Assembly: GCA_965232985.1 (NCBI GenBank)
Contig: CBDDRC010000016.1
Span: 1 to 64,000 of the forward strand
From: JADFDG01 sp965232985
GTDB taxonomy: Bacteria; Pseudomonadota; Gammaproteobacteria; Pseudomonadales; JADFDG01
Length of the DNA: 64,000 nt
Direction: 5' to 3'
Positions 34,879 through 43,557 of this stretch are shown here, one piece after another. The translations under genes were made by a program, and so were the position numbers. Under the pieces are notes generated by a model. That model saw nothing but the letters and a program-made list of their open reading frames with translations, did not search any database and was not told where the DNA came from. Positions within the stretch are counted from its first letter, which is position 1; every line of letters starts with the position of its first letter.

Positions 34879-35550
34879 ATGCGCACACCCCATATGCTCG
34901 TCCTCGGTATTGCTGCAGCCACCTTGCTGGCCGGTTGCATGACGTACGACCCGTACACCGGTGAAAAGGAAGTCAGCAAGACCACCAAGGGGGCAGCGAT
35001 CGGCGCCGGCATTGCGGCTCTCGGCGCCTACATCGACAACCGTGACTCTGATCGGCGCCAGCGCACCGAGCGCATTCTCAAGTCGGCCGGTGTCGGCGCG
35101 GTTGCCGGTGGTGCGGTTGGCAACTATATGGATCGTCAGGAAGCGAAACTGCGCCACCAACTGGAAGGCAGCGGCGTGCGTGTGGTGCGCGAAGGCGACA
35201 ACATTACCCTGGTGATGCCGGGTAACATTACCTTCGATACGGCGCGTATCGACATCAAGGCGAATTTCACCAACGTACTCGATTCGGTGGTACTGGTTGT
35301 CAACGAGTTCGACAAGACTGTGCTTGAGGTTGCCGGTCATACCGACAGTGTTGGCAGCGACAGCGCCAACCTCTCGCTTTCCGAAGGCCGCGCCAACAGC
35401 GTCGCCAATTATCTGCGCGGCAAGGGTGTGAAGCCGGAGCGCCTCACCACCATCGGTTATGGTGAAACTCGCCCGGTTGCCGACAACAGCACCGATGCCG
35501 GTCGAGTGCAGAATCGCCGCGTTGAGCTGACGTTGCTGCCGATCAAATAA
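34879..35550 (+). CDS. OmpA-domain lipoprotein with glycine zipper (YiaD-like)
   Basis: A 223 aa outer-membrane lipoprotein. The lipobox is LLAGC around residue 20. A glycine-zipper segment (KGAAIGAGIAALGAY, then VGAVAGGAVGNY) follows. The C-terminal OmpA/Pal peptidoglycan-binding domain shows ITFDTARIDI, VAGHTDSVGSD, LSLSEGRANSVANYL and QNRRVELTL. The domain order matches E. coli YiaD, a suppressor of BamD-related defects. A Shine-Dalgarno AGGAG precedes the ATG. It stands alone and ends at a strong bidirectional terminator shared with corA. Confidence 0.9.
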   Translation: MRTPHMLVLGIAAATLLAGCMTYDPYTGEKEVSKTTKGAAIGAGIAALGAYIDNRDSDRRQRTERILKSAGVGAVAGGAVGNYMDRQEAKLRHQLEGSGVRVVREGDNITLVMPGNITFDTARIDIKANFTNVLDSVVLVVNEFDKTVLEVAGHTDSVGSDSANLSLSEGRANSVANYLRGKGVKPERLTTIGYGETRPVADNSTDAGRVQNRRVELTLLPIK

Positions 35551-35570
35551 ATATTGCGATTCACGTTTAA

Positions 35571-35601
35571 CGAAAAGGCCGCGCATTGCGCGGCCTTTTC
35601 G
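35571..35601. terminator. Bidirectional terminator between the OmpA-type lipoprotein gene and corA
   Basis: A perfect 14-bp inverted repeat (CGAAAAGGCCGCGC / GCGCGGCCTTTTCG) with a 3-base loop and A/T-rich outer arms serves both convergent genes. Confidence 0.85.
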
Positions 35602-35629
35602 TCTGGTGCCTGCTCTTGCAACACAAGCC

Positions 35630-36586
35630 TTACAGCCAGTCTTTACGCTTGAAATACCAGTACGGCGCAATGCCGGAAATCACCATCAGCAACAGCGCAA
35701 GTGGATAGCCAAACTCCCAGTGCAGTTCCGGCATGATATCGAAATTCATGCCATAGACGCTGGCTACCAGCGTCGGCGGCAGAAACACCACGGCAGCAAT
35801 CGAGAAAATCTTGATGATTTGATTCTGCTCAATGTTGATAAAACCCTGGGCAGCATCCATCAGGAAGTTTATTTTCTCGAACAGAAACGTGGTGTGCGAC
35901 ATCAGGGCGTCAAGGTCGCGCATTACTTCGCGCAAAGCGATCAGATCTTCCGGCGACTGGCGGATGTGGCGTTGCAGAAACGACAGTGAGCGCTGCGTGT
36001 CCATCAAGCACAAGCGCACGCGGCCATTGCTGTCTTCGAGTTTCGCCAGCCGGTCAATGGCATTTTCCAGCTGATTTCCGCCGGTGTTGGACAACACCAT
36101 CGCGCTGACCTGTTCGAGGCTGCCGTGAATGTCCTCGATGTTGTCCGCAAGGTTTTCCACTTTTTGTTCGAACAGGGATACCAGTATCTGCAATGGCGTG
36201 GTCGCCTCGATCTGGCCGCGCCGGATACGCAGCCGCATCAGCCGGAAATCGGCAATATCGCTGTCGCGCATCGTCAATAACCGCTCGGGTTTGAGAATGA
36301 AGGCGACCGTCTCGGTGTCGTGCATGCCTTCCGATTGCAGCAGGTAGAGCGAGTGGACGTGGATGTCCGAGCCCTCAATAAAGAATCGCGCCGAGTCTTC
36401 GATTTCCTCGACTTCCTCGGCTTCGGGTAAATCCTTTTTGTAGAGCGTCTCGGCTTTTTCCCGTTCTGCGTCGGTAGGTTCCTGCAAATCGACCCACAGA
36501 GCACTGGCCAACGCCTGTTCGATGAGTGTGTCGTCGCCGGCGATTTCACGCAGCTTGTGGTCTTCGGCGCGATAGGCTCTGAGCAT
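35630..36586 (-). CDS. corA: CorA-family magnesium/cobalt transporter
   Basis: A 318 aa pentameric inner-membrane channel for Mg2+ with Co2+ and Ni2+ leakage. There is a long cytoplasmic alpha/beta and stalk-helix region, then two C-terminal transmembrane helices with the pore signature YGMNFDIMPEL between them and a basic KRKDWL tail. The start is ATG at 36586, six bases after the npr stop, so corA may be cotranscribed with the rpoN cluster. This cluster does not normally include corA. Confidence 0.96.
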   Translation of the reverse strand: MLRAYRAEDHKLREIAGDDTLIEQALASALWVDLQEPTDAEREKAETLYKKDLPEAEEVEEIEDSARFFIEGSDIHVHSLYLLQSEGMHDTETVAFILKPERLLTMRDSDIADFRLMRLRIRRGQIEATTPLQILVSLFEQKVENLADNIEDIHGSLEQVSAMVLSNTGGNQLENAIDRLAKLEDSNGRVRLCLMDTQRSLSFLQRHIRQSPEDLIALREVMRDLDALMSHTTFLFEKINFLMDAAQGFINIEQNQIIKIFSIAAVVFLPPTLVASVYGMNFDIMPELHWEFGYPLALLLMVISGIAPYWYFKRKDWL

Positions 36587-36591
36587 CTTGG

Positions 36592-36864
36592 TTATTCACC
36601 TTCGTCGAAATAGTTGGCGATAAGTGCGCACACCGCGTCGGCAAGTTCCTGCTCGTCGCGACCTTCGCATTCGAGTGTGAGGGTGGCGCCCTTGCCAGCA
36701 GCCAGCATCAGTATTGCCATGATGCTTTTGCCATCCACGGCCTTCTGCCCGGGCTGGGCCAGCGATATCCGGGCGCTGTGGCGGCTGGTGAGGGCGATGA
36801 GTTTGGCTGCCGCCCGGGCGTGCAGGCCGAGCTTGTTGATGATCAGTACTTCGCGGCGAATCAC
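36592..36864 (-). CDS. ptsO: Nitrogen-PTS phosphocarrier NPr (HPr family)
   Basis: A 90 aa HPr-fold protein with the phosphorylated His15 in KLGLHARAAAK and the regulatory-serine region VDGKSIMAILML. Position directly after rapZ, with an ATGA overlap, identifies it as NPr of the PTS-Ntr phosphorelay rather than sugar HPr. The usual downstream acceptor PtsN (EIIA-Ntr) is not encoded in this cluster. Confidence 0.93.
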   Translation of the reverse strand: MIRREVLIINKLGLHARAAAKLIALTSRHSARISLAQPGQKAVDGKSIMAILMLAAGKGATLTLECEGRDEQELADAVCALIANYFDEGE

Positions 36865-37778
36865 AGTGTGGCTCCGGCTTGCTGGGACAGTTCGCGATGT
36901 CGTACCTGGACGTGGGCGGCGACATCAGCAAGGCCTTTGGCCAGTCGTTCGGCAACGTATACCGAGCGGTGGTAGCCGCCAGTGCAGCCGATAGCTACCG
37001 TCATGTACTGGCGATCGTTCTGCTCGAACCGCGGCAGCCATTTGTCGAGCAGCGCGAACAGGTCGGCGATCATTTCCTGCACCTCGGCATGGTTGTCGAG
37101 AAACTCGATCACTGGCGTCTCGAGCCCGGTGTGCTGGCGCAGGTGGGCGACCCAGTATGGATTGGGCAGGCAACGCACGTCGAACACCACGTCCGCATCC
37201 GGCGGCACGCCGTGCTTGAAGCCGAAGGACTCGAACAGCAATGCCATACCCTTGTGTGACTTGCCGACCACCCGCGAGCGGATGAGGTCGCGCAGGCCGT
37301 GGACGGTAAGTTGGCTGGTGTCGATGACCAGGTCGGCCAGCATGGCGATTGGCTCAAGCAGGGACCGCTCCCGGATGAGTGCCTCGGCAAGCGGAATGGT
37401 TTCGCTGGAAAGCGGGTGCTTGCGGCGGGTGGAGGCGAAGCGTGTCAGCAGGGTGTCGTCGCCGGCGTCGAGGTAGATCACCTCGCATTCGCCGCCACCG
37501 GCCAGCGTGGTCTCGGTGGCGATTTCACGCAGCAGGTGCGGAAACCGCGCCAGTTGGCCAGGTACGTTGCGGGCATCGATGCCGACCGCCACTTTCGCCG
37601 GCCGGGCGCTACCGTCGTGCTGTGACTCGCGTTGTACCTCACGCTGTACTTCGGCGGCGAGCGTCGGCAGCAGGGCGACAGGGAGGTTGTCCACACAGTA
37701 AAACCCGGAGTCCTCAAGAACCTGGAGGGCAGTGGTCTTGCCGGAACCGGAGCGGCCGCTGACGACGATCAGGCGCAT
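36861..37778 (-). CDS. rapZ: RNase adapter RapZ
   Basis: A 305 aa protein that, in enterobacteria, directs RNase E to the GlmZ small RNA and senses glucosamine-6-phosphate. Walker A is G8-RSGSGKTT-16. The C-terminal sensor and RNA-binding domain shows FGFKHGVPPDADVVFDVR, YMTVAIGCTGGYHRSVYV and a basic QVRHREL tail. Coupled to npr by overlap and 29 bases after hpf. Confidence 0.97.
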   Translation of the reverse strand: MRLIVVSGRSGSGKTTALQVLEDSGFYCVDNLPVALLPTLAAEVQREVQRESQHDGSARPAKVAVGIDARNVPGQLARFPHLLREIATETTLAGGGECEVIYLDAGDDTLLTRFASTRRKHPLSSETIPLAEALIRERSLLEPIAMLADLVIDTSQLTVHGLRDLIRSRVVGKSHKGMALLFESFGFKHGVPPDADVVFDVRCLPNPYWVAHLRQHTGLETPVIEFLDNHAEVQEMIADLFALLDKWLPRFEQNDRQYMTVAIGCTGGYHRSVYVAERLAKGLADVAAHVQVRHRELSQQAGATL

Positions 37779-37807
37779 GGGCTGGAATCCGCCGGGTAAC
37801 GCGGCTT

Positions 37808-38101
37808 TTATTTGTGCTTGGCCTTGATCTTTTCCTTGTGCTTGAGGATCTGGCGATCAAGCTTGTCAATCAGCAGGTCGATGGCGGCGTACATGTCCAG
37901 TTCGGTCGAGTCGGCGAATATTTCGCCACCGGAGAAGCGGATGGTGGCCTCGGCCTTCTGGCGGTTTTTTTCGATGGAGAGCACAACCTGGGTGCTGGTA
38001 ATGGAATCGAAATGGCGGGACAGCCGGATGAACTTATCGTTGACATAGGTCTTCAGGGGATCGGTCAGTTCAAGATGGTGGCCATGGAGATTGATTTGCA
38101 T
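37808..38101 (-). CDS. hpf: Ribosome hibernation-promoting factor, short form
   Basis: A 97 aa protein that binds the small-subunit decoding region and promotes 100S dimers in stationary phase. It has the family start MQINLHGHHLELTDPLK, then FDSITSTQVVLSIEKNRQKAE and DMYAAIDLLIDKLDRQ, with a basic tail. No dimerisation extension is present, so it is the short HPF type. Lies 60 bases after rpoN. Confidence 0.96.
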   Translation of the reverse strand: MQINLHGHHLELTDPLKTYVNDKFIRLSRHFDSITSTQVVLSIEKNRQKAEATIRFSGGEIFADSTELDMYAAIDLLIDKLDRQILKHKEKIKAKHK

Positions 38102-38161
38102 CGTCAGGCTCCTTGCGGGAGGGGCTTCTTGCGAAAGAGGCTCCCGTGGGTTTCCCCGCCG

Positions 38162-39709
38162 TCACGCCAACTGTTTGCGGTCGCTTGACGACGGAATGTT
38201 GAGTGATTCGCGGTACTTGGCAACGGTGCGTCGGGCGACGTTGATGCCCTGGGTGATCAGCATGTCCGCAAGCTGGTTATCACTCAATGGCTTACGCGTA
38301 TTCTCCGCAGCGACAAGCTTTTTGATAATGGCACGGATGGCGGTTGAAGAACACTCCCCGCCGGCCGCCGTGCCGACGTGACTTGAGAAGAAATATTTCA
38401 ATTCAAAAATGCCGCGCGGGGTGTGCATGTATTTCTCGGTGGTGACCCGGGAAATGGTCGACTCGTGCATGCCGACGGCGGTGGCGATGTCTGCGAGTAC
38501 CAGCGGTTTCATCGCCTCGGGGCCTTGTTCGAGAAAGCCCTGCTGGATTTCGACAATACGCCCGGCCACCTTGAGCAGCGTCTCGTTGCGCGAGCGCAAA
38601 CTTTTGAGCAGCCAGCGCGCCTCCTGCAGGTGGTTGCGCAGGTATTCGGCATCCCGGCGCTGGCTTGCGTCGCGGGCGAGGGCGGCATAGCCGGCGTTGA
38701 TGCGCAACTTTGGGGCTGCGTCCGGATTGAGTTCAACTTTCCAGCGTCGGCCGTCGCGGCGCACGATCACATCCGGCACCACATAGGTGGTGGCGGTTTG
38801 CTCCACGGCCCCGCCCGGGCGCGGATTCAGGCTGCGTACCAAGCGGATCACCTCGCCGAGTTGCTCCTCGCGCAGCCCAAGGCGGCGGCCAAGGGTGGCG
38901 AAGTCGCGCTGGGCGAGCAGGTCCAGGTGGTCGCCGACAAGACGCAATGCTTCGGCACGCCAGCGCACGTCGTCGGGAAGCTGGCGCAGTTGGATCAGCA
39001 GGCACTCGCGCAGGTCGCGGGCAGCAATGCCTGGCGGATCGAAGCTCTGTACCAGATGCAGTACGGCCTCGACTTCGTCGAGATCCAGCGGTTCTTCGCC
39101 GTCTTCGAGTGTGCGTGCTGCGACGATCGCCCGGCAGTCGTCGTCGGCAAGCACCGCTTCGCGGATGTCTTCGAGCGGGGTGGTGAGGTAACCGTTGGTG
39201 TCGAGGCACTCGACGATTGCCCAGGCGATGGCGCGGTCAAGATCGCTGAAGTGGGTGAGGTTCAGTTGCCACAGCAGCCGGTCGGCCAGGGAGTCCTGGG
39301 TGCTGCCGCCGGTGTCCTCGAACTCGCCGTCTTCGCCGCCACCTGAGCCGGCCGCGTAGCTGCTCTCGAAAATGTCGTCCCAGACGCTGTCCACGGGCAG
39401 GTCGTCGGGCATGGAATCTGCCGTATCCAGGTCCATGGCCTGGGTGTCGGTGGTCGGCTCTTCGCTGCCGCTGGATTGCAACTGCTCGAGCAGTTGGATC
39501 GGATCGTCAAGGTCATCGACTGCGGCCGGCGCCTCGGGCGGTTCCCCATCGCCGTCCTCATCCAGTTCCAGCATCGGGTTGGACTCCAGCGCAATCTGGA
39601 TTTCCTGCTGCAGATCAAGTGTGGACATCTGCAGCAGGCGGATTGCCTGCTGCAGTTGCGGGGTCATGGTCAGGTGCTGGGAGACCTGAAGGTGCAGTGA
39701 CTGCTTCAT
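38162..39709 (-). CDS. rpoN: RNA polymerase sigma-54 factor
   Basis: A 515 aa alternative sigma for enhancer-dependent promoters. Region I is Gln/Leu-rich (LHLQVSQHLTMTPQLQQAIRLLQ), the acidic region II follows, and the C-terminus has the core- and DNA-binding parts, including the RpoN box ARRTVAKYRESLNIP near the end. ATG at 39709 gives the standard start; eight more residues are possible from 39733. Downstream of lptB, as in most gammaproteobacteria. Confidence 0.98.
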   Translation of the reverse strand: MKQSLHLQVSQHLTMTPQLQQAIRLLQMSTLDLQQEIQIALESNPMLELDEDGDGEPPEAPAAVDDLDDPIQLLEQLQSSGSEEPTTDTQAMDLDTADSMPDDLPVDSVWDDIFESSYAAGSGGGEDGEFEDTGGSTQDSLADRLLWQLNLTHFSDLDRAIAWAIVECLDTNGYLTTPLEDIREAVLADDDCRAIVAARTLEDGEEPLDLDEVEAVLHLVQSFDPPGIAARDLRECLLIQLRQLPDDVRWRAEALRLVGDHLDLLAQRDFATLGRRLGLREEQLGEVIRLVRSLNPRPGGAVEQTATTYVVPDVIVRRDGRRWKVELNPDAAPKLRINAGYAALARDASQRRDAEYLRNHLQEARWLLKSLRSRNETLLKVAGRIVEIQQGFLEQGPEAMKPLVLADIATAVGMHESTISRVTTEKYMHTPRGIFELKYFFSSHVGTAAGGECSSTAIRAIIKKLVAAENTRKPLSDNQLADMLITQGINVARRTVAKYRESLNIPSSSDRKQLA

Positions 39710-39796
39710 CTGCCCGAGGATAACATCGTGCAAGAGTCATGCCCAAGACCGTTGGTAGTCCGATGAATGGCGCTGTCCGGCACGGCCGCAGGCGGG

Positions 39797-40522
39797 TCAG
39801 AGGTGGAATTCCTCGCCGAGGTAGACCTCGCGGACTTTCGGGCTGGCAAGTACTTCGGCCGGCGTGCCTGTGGCGATGATGTGGCCGCTGCCGACAATGT
39901 AGGCGCGCTCGCAGATGTCGAGGGTGTCGCGCACGTTGTGGTCGGTGATCAATACGCCGATCCCGCGGTCCCGCAGATGGCGGATGATCTGCTTGATGTC
40001 GCCCACCGAAATCGGATCGACGCCCGCGAACGGTTCGTCGAGCAGCATGAACGCCGGCCGGGATGCCAGCGCGCGGGCAATTTCCGCCCGGCGGCGCTCG
40101 CCGCCGGACAGCGCCTGGCCGAGGCTGTCGCGCAAATGATCGATATGAAATTCCTCAAGCAGTCCGTCGAGTTCCTTGCGGCGTTGCGTTTTGTCGAGGT
40201 CGCGGCGCAGTTCGAGGATGGCGAGGATGTTCTCGGCGACGGTGAGGCGCCGGAAGATCGATGCCTCCTGCGGCAGGTAGCCGATGCCGCGGCGGGCACG
40301 CCCGTGCATCGGCAAGGCGGCGATGTCGTTGCCATCGATGGTGATGCGGCCGGCATCCTGCGGTACCAACCCGACGATCATGTAAAAACAGGTGGTTTTG
40401 CCGGCGCCGTTGGGGCCCAGCAAGCCGACAATTTCGCCGGTGTTCACCTCGAGCGAAACGTCTTCGACGACTCGCCGGGCCTTGTATGCTTTGGCCAGTT
40501 TTTCTGCGCGCAGAATGCTCAT
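39797..40522 (-). CDS. lptB: LPS export ABC ATPase LptB
   Basis: A 241 aa ATPase that drives LptFG to extract LPS from the inner membrane. Walker A is LLGPNGAGKTT, the Q-loop lies in YLPQEASIF, the signature is ALSGGERRRAEIARAL, Walker B is FMLLDEPFAGVDP and the switch His is in ITDHNVRDTL. Lies seven bases after lptA. Confidence 0.98.
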   Translation of the reverse strand: MSILRAEKLAKAYKARRVVEDVSLEVNTGEIVGLLGPNGAGKTTCFYMIVGLVPQDAGRITIDGNDIAALPMHGRARRGIGYLPQEASIFRRLTVAENILAILELRRDLDKTQRRKELDGLLEEFHIDHLRDSLGQALSGGERRRAEIARALASRPAFMLLDEPFAGVDPISVGDIKQIIRHLRDRGIGVLITDHNVRDTLDICERAYIVGSGHIIATGTPAEVLASPKVREVYLGEEFHL

Positions 40523-40529
40523 CGGGGCC

Positions 40530-41162
40530 TCAAGGTTGGGTGCTCGCCGCCGGCGTCAGGCTGGAGTGCGCGCGGGGTGTGGCCGATTCCGGTGCTTTGT
40601 CGCGGGTGGCAGCCGGTGTCGGCGGCAGCACGAGCAACACACGCGAGGAGCCGCCGCCGCTGGCCTGCACCTTGCGAGCTGCGACGTCGTAATCGATGTG
40701 CGCGCCCTGGAACAGGCGGTCGCCCTGGCGCAGGGTTGCCTGATTGTCGAGCAGCATGCGGTCGTTTTCGATGAGGAAGGTGATCTTGCGCGCCTCGGCG
40801 TGGATCGCTTCGTCAGTCGCGCTGGGCGCCTGGTCGAGCAGCACCGGCGTGCCGGCGGCCACGGCCTTGCTGGCCTTGCCGTCCTTGATCTGGACGGTCA
40901 GCTCGGTGGCCTGTAACCGCAGCAGGCCCTGCTGCAGCACAACGCGGCCACGGTAAACCGCGCTGCCGGCCGGCTCATCGATGACGGCAGAATCCGCCTC
41001 GATTTCGATCGGCGCGTTGCGGTCGAGAGTCAGTGCTGCCTGGGCGGCGGTGTTGCCCAGGGCCAGCAGCACAGTGGTTGCCAGCATAACGGTTGCCAGC
41101 ACGACAGCCGACAACGTTGCGCGCCAACTGCCCGGGCATGGGTGTCTTTCACGGCGGGTCAT
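40530..41162 (-). CDS. lptA: Periplasmic LPS bridge protein LptA
   Basis: A 210 aa secreted protein that forms the periplasmic LPS bridge. The signal peptide has a hydrophobic core near residues 16-37 and a cleavage site around AAQAALT. The OstA/LptA jellyroll shows PIEIEADSAVIDE, AVYRGRVVLQQG and RMLLDNQATLRQGD. The C-terminal 40 residues are a Pro/Ser/Thr-rich low-complexity tail. Its start overlaps the lptC end by 14 bases. Confidence 0.95.
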   Translation of the reverse strand: MTRRERHPCPGSWRATLSAVVLATVMLATTVLLALGNTAAQAALTLDRNAPIEIEADSAVIDEPAGSAVYRGRVVLQQGLLRLQATELTVQIKDGKASKAVAAGTPVLLDQAPSATDEAIHAEARKITFLIENDRMLLDNQATLRQGDRLFQGAHIDYDVAARKVQASGGGSSRVLLVLPPTPAATRDKAPESATPRAHSSLTPAASTQP

Positions 41163-41745
41163 AGCGTCCCCGTACTTGCGACAGCAGGTGCATCCGGCCG
41201 CGCTTCATGTCGATTTTCATGCCCACCCCGGTGAGCTCCGCCTGCGCAGAGCGCAGTGTGAACGGGCCGTCGGTGGTGGCGAATTCCTGGTCGCCGAGCA
41301 CGGTCAGCGCCGATGATTCCATGGTCATTCGATCAACACCATCCGCAACCAGCCGGGTGACCTTCACCTCGCCAGCAAGATCGAGCCGCTGGCCGCTGCC
41401 GGTGATCAGGCCGGTGTTGGCGGTCAGTTGCCAGGGGTCGGTGGCGAGCGGGGACCCCGGCACCCCGTTGCGATAAAACACCATGTCCGGTGCTGTCAGC
41501 TCGGCGTGCTCCGGTACGGCGAAATGCACCAGCTGTTCGGCAACCAGTTCGTAGCGCAGACGGCCATTTTCGTCGAGGTCGAGCGCATGGAAATCGGTGA
41601 TTGTGTAGTCCGGTGTGTCGCTGTGTGCTGCCGGCGCGGCGGGCAACAACGGCAACTGCTCGGGCCAGTAACGCAGGCTGTAGAACACGGCCACGGCAAG
41701 CAGCAGCATCCCGGTGGTGTTCAACATGCCGCGCCGGATGCTCAC
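41149..41745 (-). CDS. lptC: LPS export protein LptC
   Basis: A 198 aa bitopic protein passing LPS from LptBFG to LptA. One transmembrane helix near residues 9-25 is followed by the LptC jellyroll (DYTITDFHALDLDENGRLRY, PWQLTANTGLITG). Its start overlaps the kdsC stop as ATGA, and its end overlaps lptA. Confidence 0.94.
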   Translation of the reverse strand: MSIRRGMLNTTGMLLLAVAVFYSLRYWPEQLPLLPAAPAAHSDTPDYTITDFHALDLDENGRLRYELVAEQLVHFAVPEHAELTAPDMVFYRNGVPGSPLATDPWQLTANTGLITGSGQRLDLAGEVKVTRLVADGVDRMTMESSALTVLGDQEFATTDGPFTLRSAQAELTGVGMKIDMKRGRMHLLSQVRGRYDPP

Positions 41746-42302
41746 GGGATCTCCGGAGTCTGGTCGGCGGTGCCGGGGGCAAGGTAACGCGCGATGGCGG
41801 CATCAAGCGTGCCTTGCGCCTGCATCAGCAGGTCAGTGATTTCCCGCACGGCGCCTTCGCCGCCGCGCGCCGTTGTCACCCAGTCGGCGCGCTCACGCAC
41901 CCGGTTGTGGGCATTGGCCGGCGCGATGCCAAGCCCGGCAAGCTGGATGGCGGCAAGATCCGGCAGGTCGTCCCCGCAATAGGCGACGGCATCGACGCTG
42001 AGCCCCAGTTTTGGCAGCAATTCGTGCAAGGCAGCCAGTTTGTCCTCGCGGCCCTGCAGCAGCAGATCGGTGATGCCCAGCTCGTGCGCGCGACGCTTGA
42101 CGATCTCGCTCCTGCGGCCGGTGATGATCGCCACTTCCACGCCGGTAGCGCGCAGCATTTTGATGCCATGCCCGTCGAGGATATGGAACGATTTCAGCTC
42201 TTCGCCGCCGTTGCCGTAGTGGAGGCGACCGTCGGTGAGCACACCGTCACAATCGAGCGCGAGCAGGCGGACGGTGCGGGCTTGCTGCAGAATGGATTGC
42301 AT
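41742..42302 (-). CDS. kdsC: Kdo-8-phosphate phosphatase
   Basis: A 186 aa HAD phosphatase making free Kdo for lipid A. The nucleophile motif is LDCDGVLTDG, motif II is IITGR, and motif IV is YCGDDLPDL. The start at ATG 42302 is 22 bases after the kdsD stop; longer reading to 42392 would run into kdsD. Coupled to lptC. Confidence 0.96.
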   Translation of the reverse strand: MQSILQQARTVRLLALDCDGVLTDGRLHYGNGGEELKSFHILDGHGIKMLRATGVEVAIITGRRSEIVKRRAHELGITDLLLQGREDKLAALHELLPKLGLSVDAVAYCGDDLPDLAAIQLAGLGIAPANAHNRVRERADWVTTARGGEGAVREITDLLMQAQGTLDAAIARYLAPGTADQTPEIP

Positions 42303-42324
42303 GCGTGTCTGCTCCGAGAAACCG

Positions 42325-43299
42325 TCAGAACACGCCGGCACGCAACAGCGTGAGCATGTTGAGCACGCCGATCGGGCGGTCGGCATCATCAACCACCACC
42401 AGCCCGTTGATCTTGCGCTCTTCCATGATGCGCAGACATTCGGCGGCGAGAATGCCGGGCTTCACGGTTGTGCACCGGGTATTCATCACGGTGCGGATCG
42501 GCGTGCGGCGCAGATCGACATCGTGGTCGAGCGTGCGGCGCAGGTCGCCGTCGGTGAAAATGCCGAGCAGCACGCCGTTGGCATCCACGACCGTGGTCAT
42601 GCCTTTGCCCGCACGGGTAATTTCGAACAGCGCGTCGAACAGGACCGCGTCCGGCGCAACGCGCGGCACGTCATCGCCCTTGACCATCACGTCCTCAACC
42701 ATCAGCAGCAGGCGGCGACCGAGGCTGCCGCCCGGATGCGACAGCGCGAATTGTTCCGGGGTGAAGCCACGCGCCTCCAGCAAGGCGACGGCGAGCGCAT
42801 CACCCATGGCCAGCGCGGCGGTGGTGCTGGATGTGGGGGCGAGATTCAGCGGGCAGGCTTCCTGGGCAACGCCGACATCCAGACTGACATCGGCCATGCG
42901 CGCCAGCGTCGAATCGGCTTTGCCGGTCATGCTGACCAGCGGCGTTTTCATGCGCTTGATCAGCGGCAGGATGGTGAGCACCTCGCCGGTCTCGCCGGAA
43001 TTGGACAGCGCGATCACCGCATCGCCGGGCGTGATCATGCCCAGATCGCCATGACTTGCTTCGCCCGGGTGGACGAAGAACGACGGGGTGCCGGTAGAGG
43101 CGAGCGTCGCCGCGATTTTGCTGCCGATGTGGCCGCTCTTGCCCATGCCGGTGACGATCACGCGGCCCCGGCAGGCCAGCAGCAGCGCGCAGGCGCGATT
43201 GAAGCTGTCGTCAATACGGTGCTCGAGTGCTGCGACGGCATTGGCCTCCATGCGCAGGACGCGCTGGCCGGAGGCCTTGAAATCGTGCTGTCGATGCAT
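42325..43299 (-). CDS. kdsD: Arabinose-5-phosphate isomerase KdsD
   Basis: A 324 aa enzyme converting ribulose-5-phosphate to arabinose-5-phosphate for Kdo synthesis. The SIS domain has VTGMGKSGHIGSKIAATLASTG-type residues with FVHPGEASHGDLGM and SNSGETGEV. Two CBS domains follow, ending DLRRTLDHDVDLR and LNMLTLLRAGVF. ATG at 43299 follows GGAAAG; ATG at 43311 would give 328 aa, the E. coli length. Divergent from mlaF. Confidence 0.96.
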   Translation of the reverse strand: MHRQHDFKASGQRVLRMEANAVAALEHRIDDSFNRACALLLACRGRVIVTGMGKSGHIGSKIAATLASTGTPSFFVHPGEASHGDLGMITPGDAVIALSNSGETGEVLTILPLIKRMKTPLVSMTGKADSTLARMADVSLDVGVAQEACPLNLAPTSSTTAALAMGDALAVALLEARGFTPEQFALSHPGGSLGRRLLLMVEDVMVKGDDVPRVAPDAVLFDALFEITRAGKGMTTVVDANGVLLGIFTDGDLRRTLDHDVDLRRTPIRTVMNTRCTTVKPGILAAECLRIMEERKINGLVVVDDADRPIGVLNMLTLLRAGVF

Positions 43300-43557
43300 G
43301 CGGCTTTCCATCAGAACAAGGGGCCAGAAGACATCTGACCGGGGAAACAAGAGGCCGGCAGGGCGAGCTGCCGGGAATTGCGAGAAATACCGCCACCCGC
43401 AGCAGCGCCGACTGGCCGACTGACGGCGGCCTAGGATAACAGAGCCGCGCAGTTGCCGAGAGGCTCCGGCAGCAGAGTCCTGGCGGCTGCGCATTCATTC
43501 GCGAGGAGCCGGTGATATAGTCCGGCCTCGTTTTTCAGGATCAGCTTTCAATACGGT

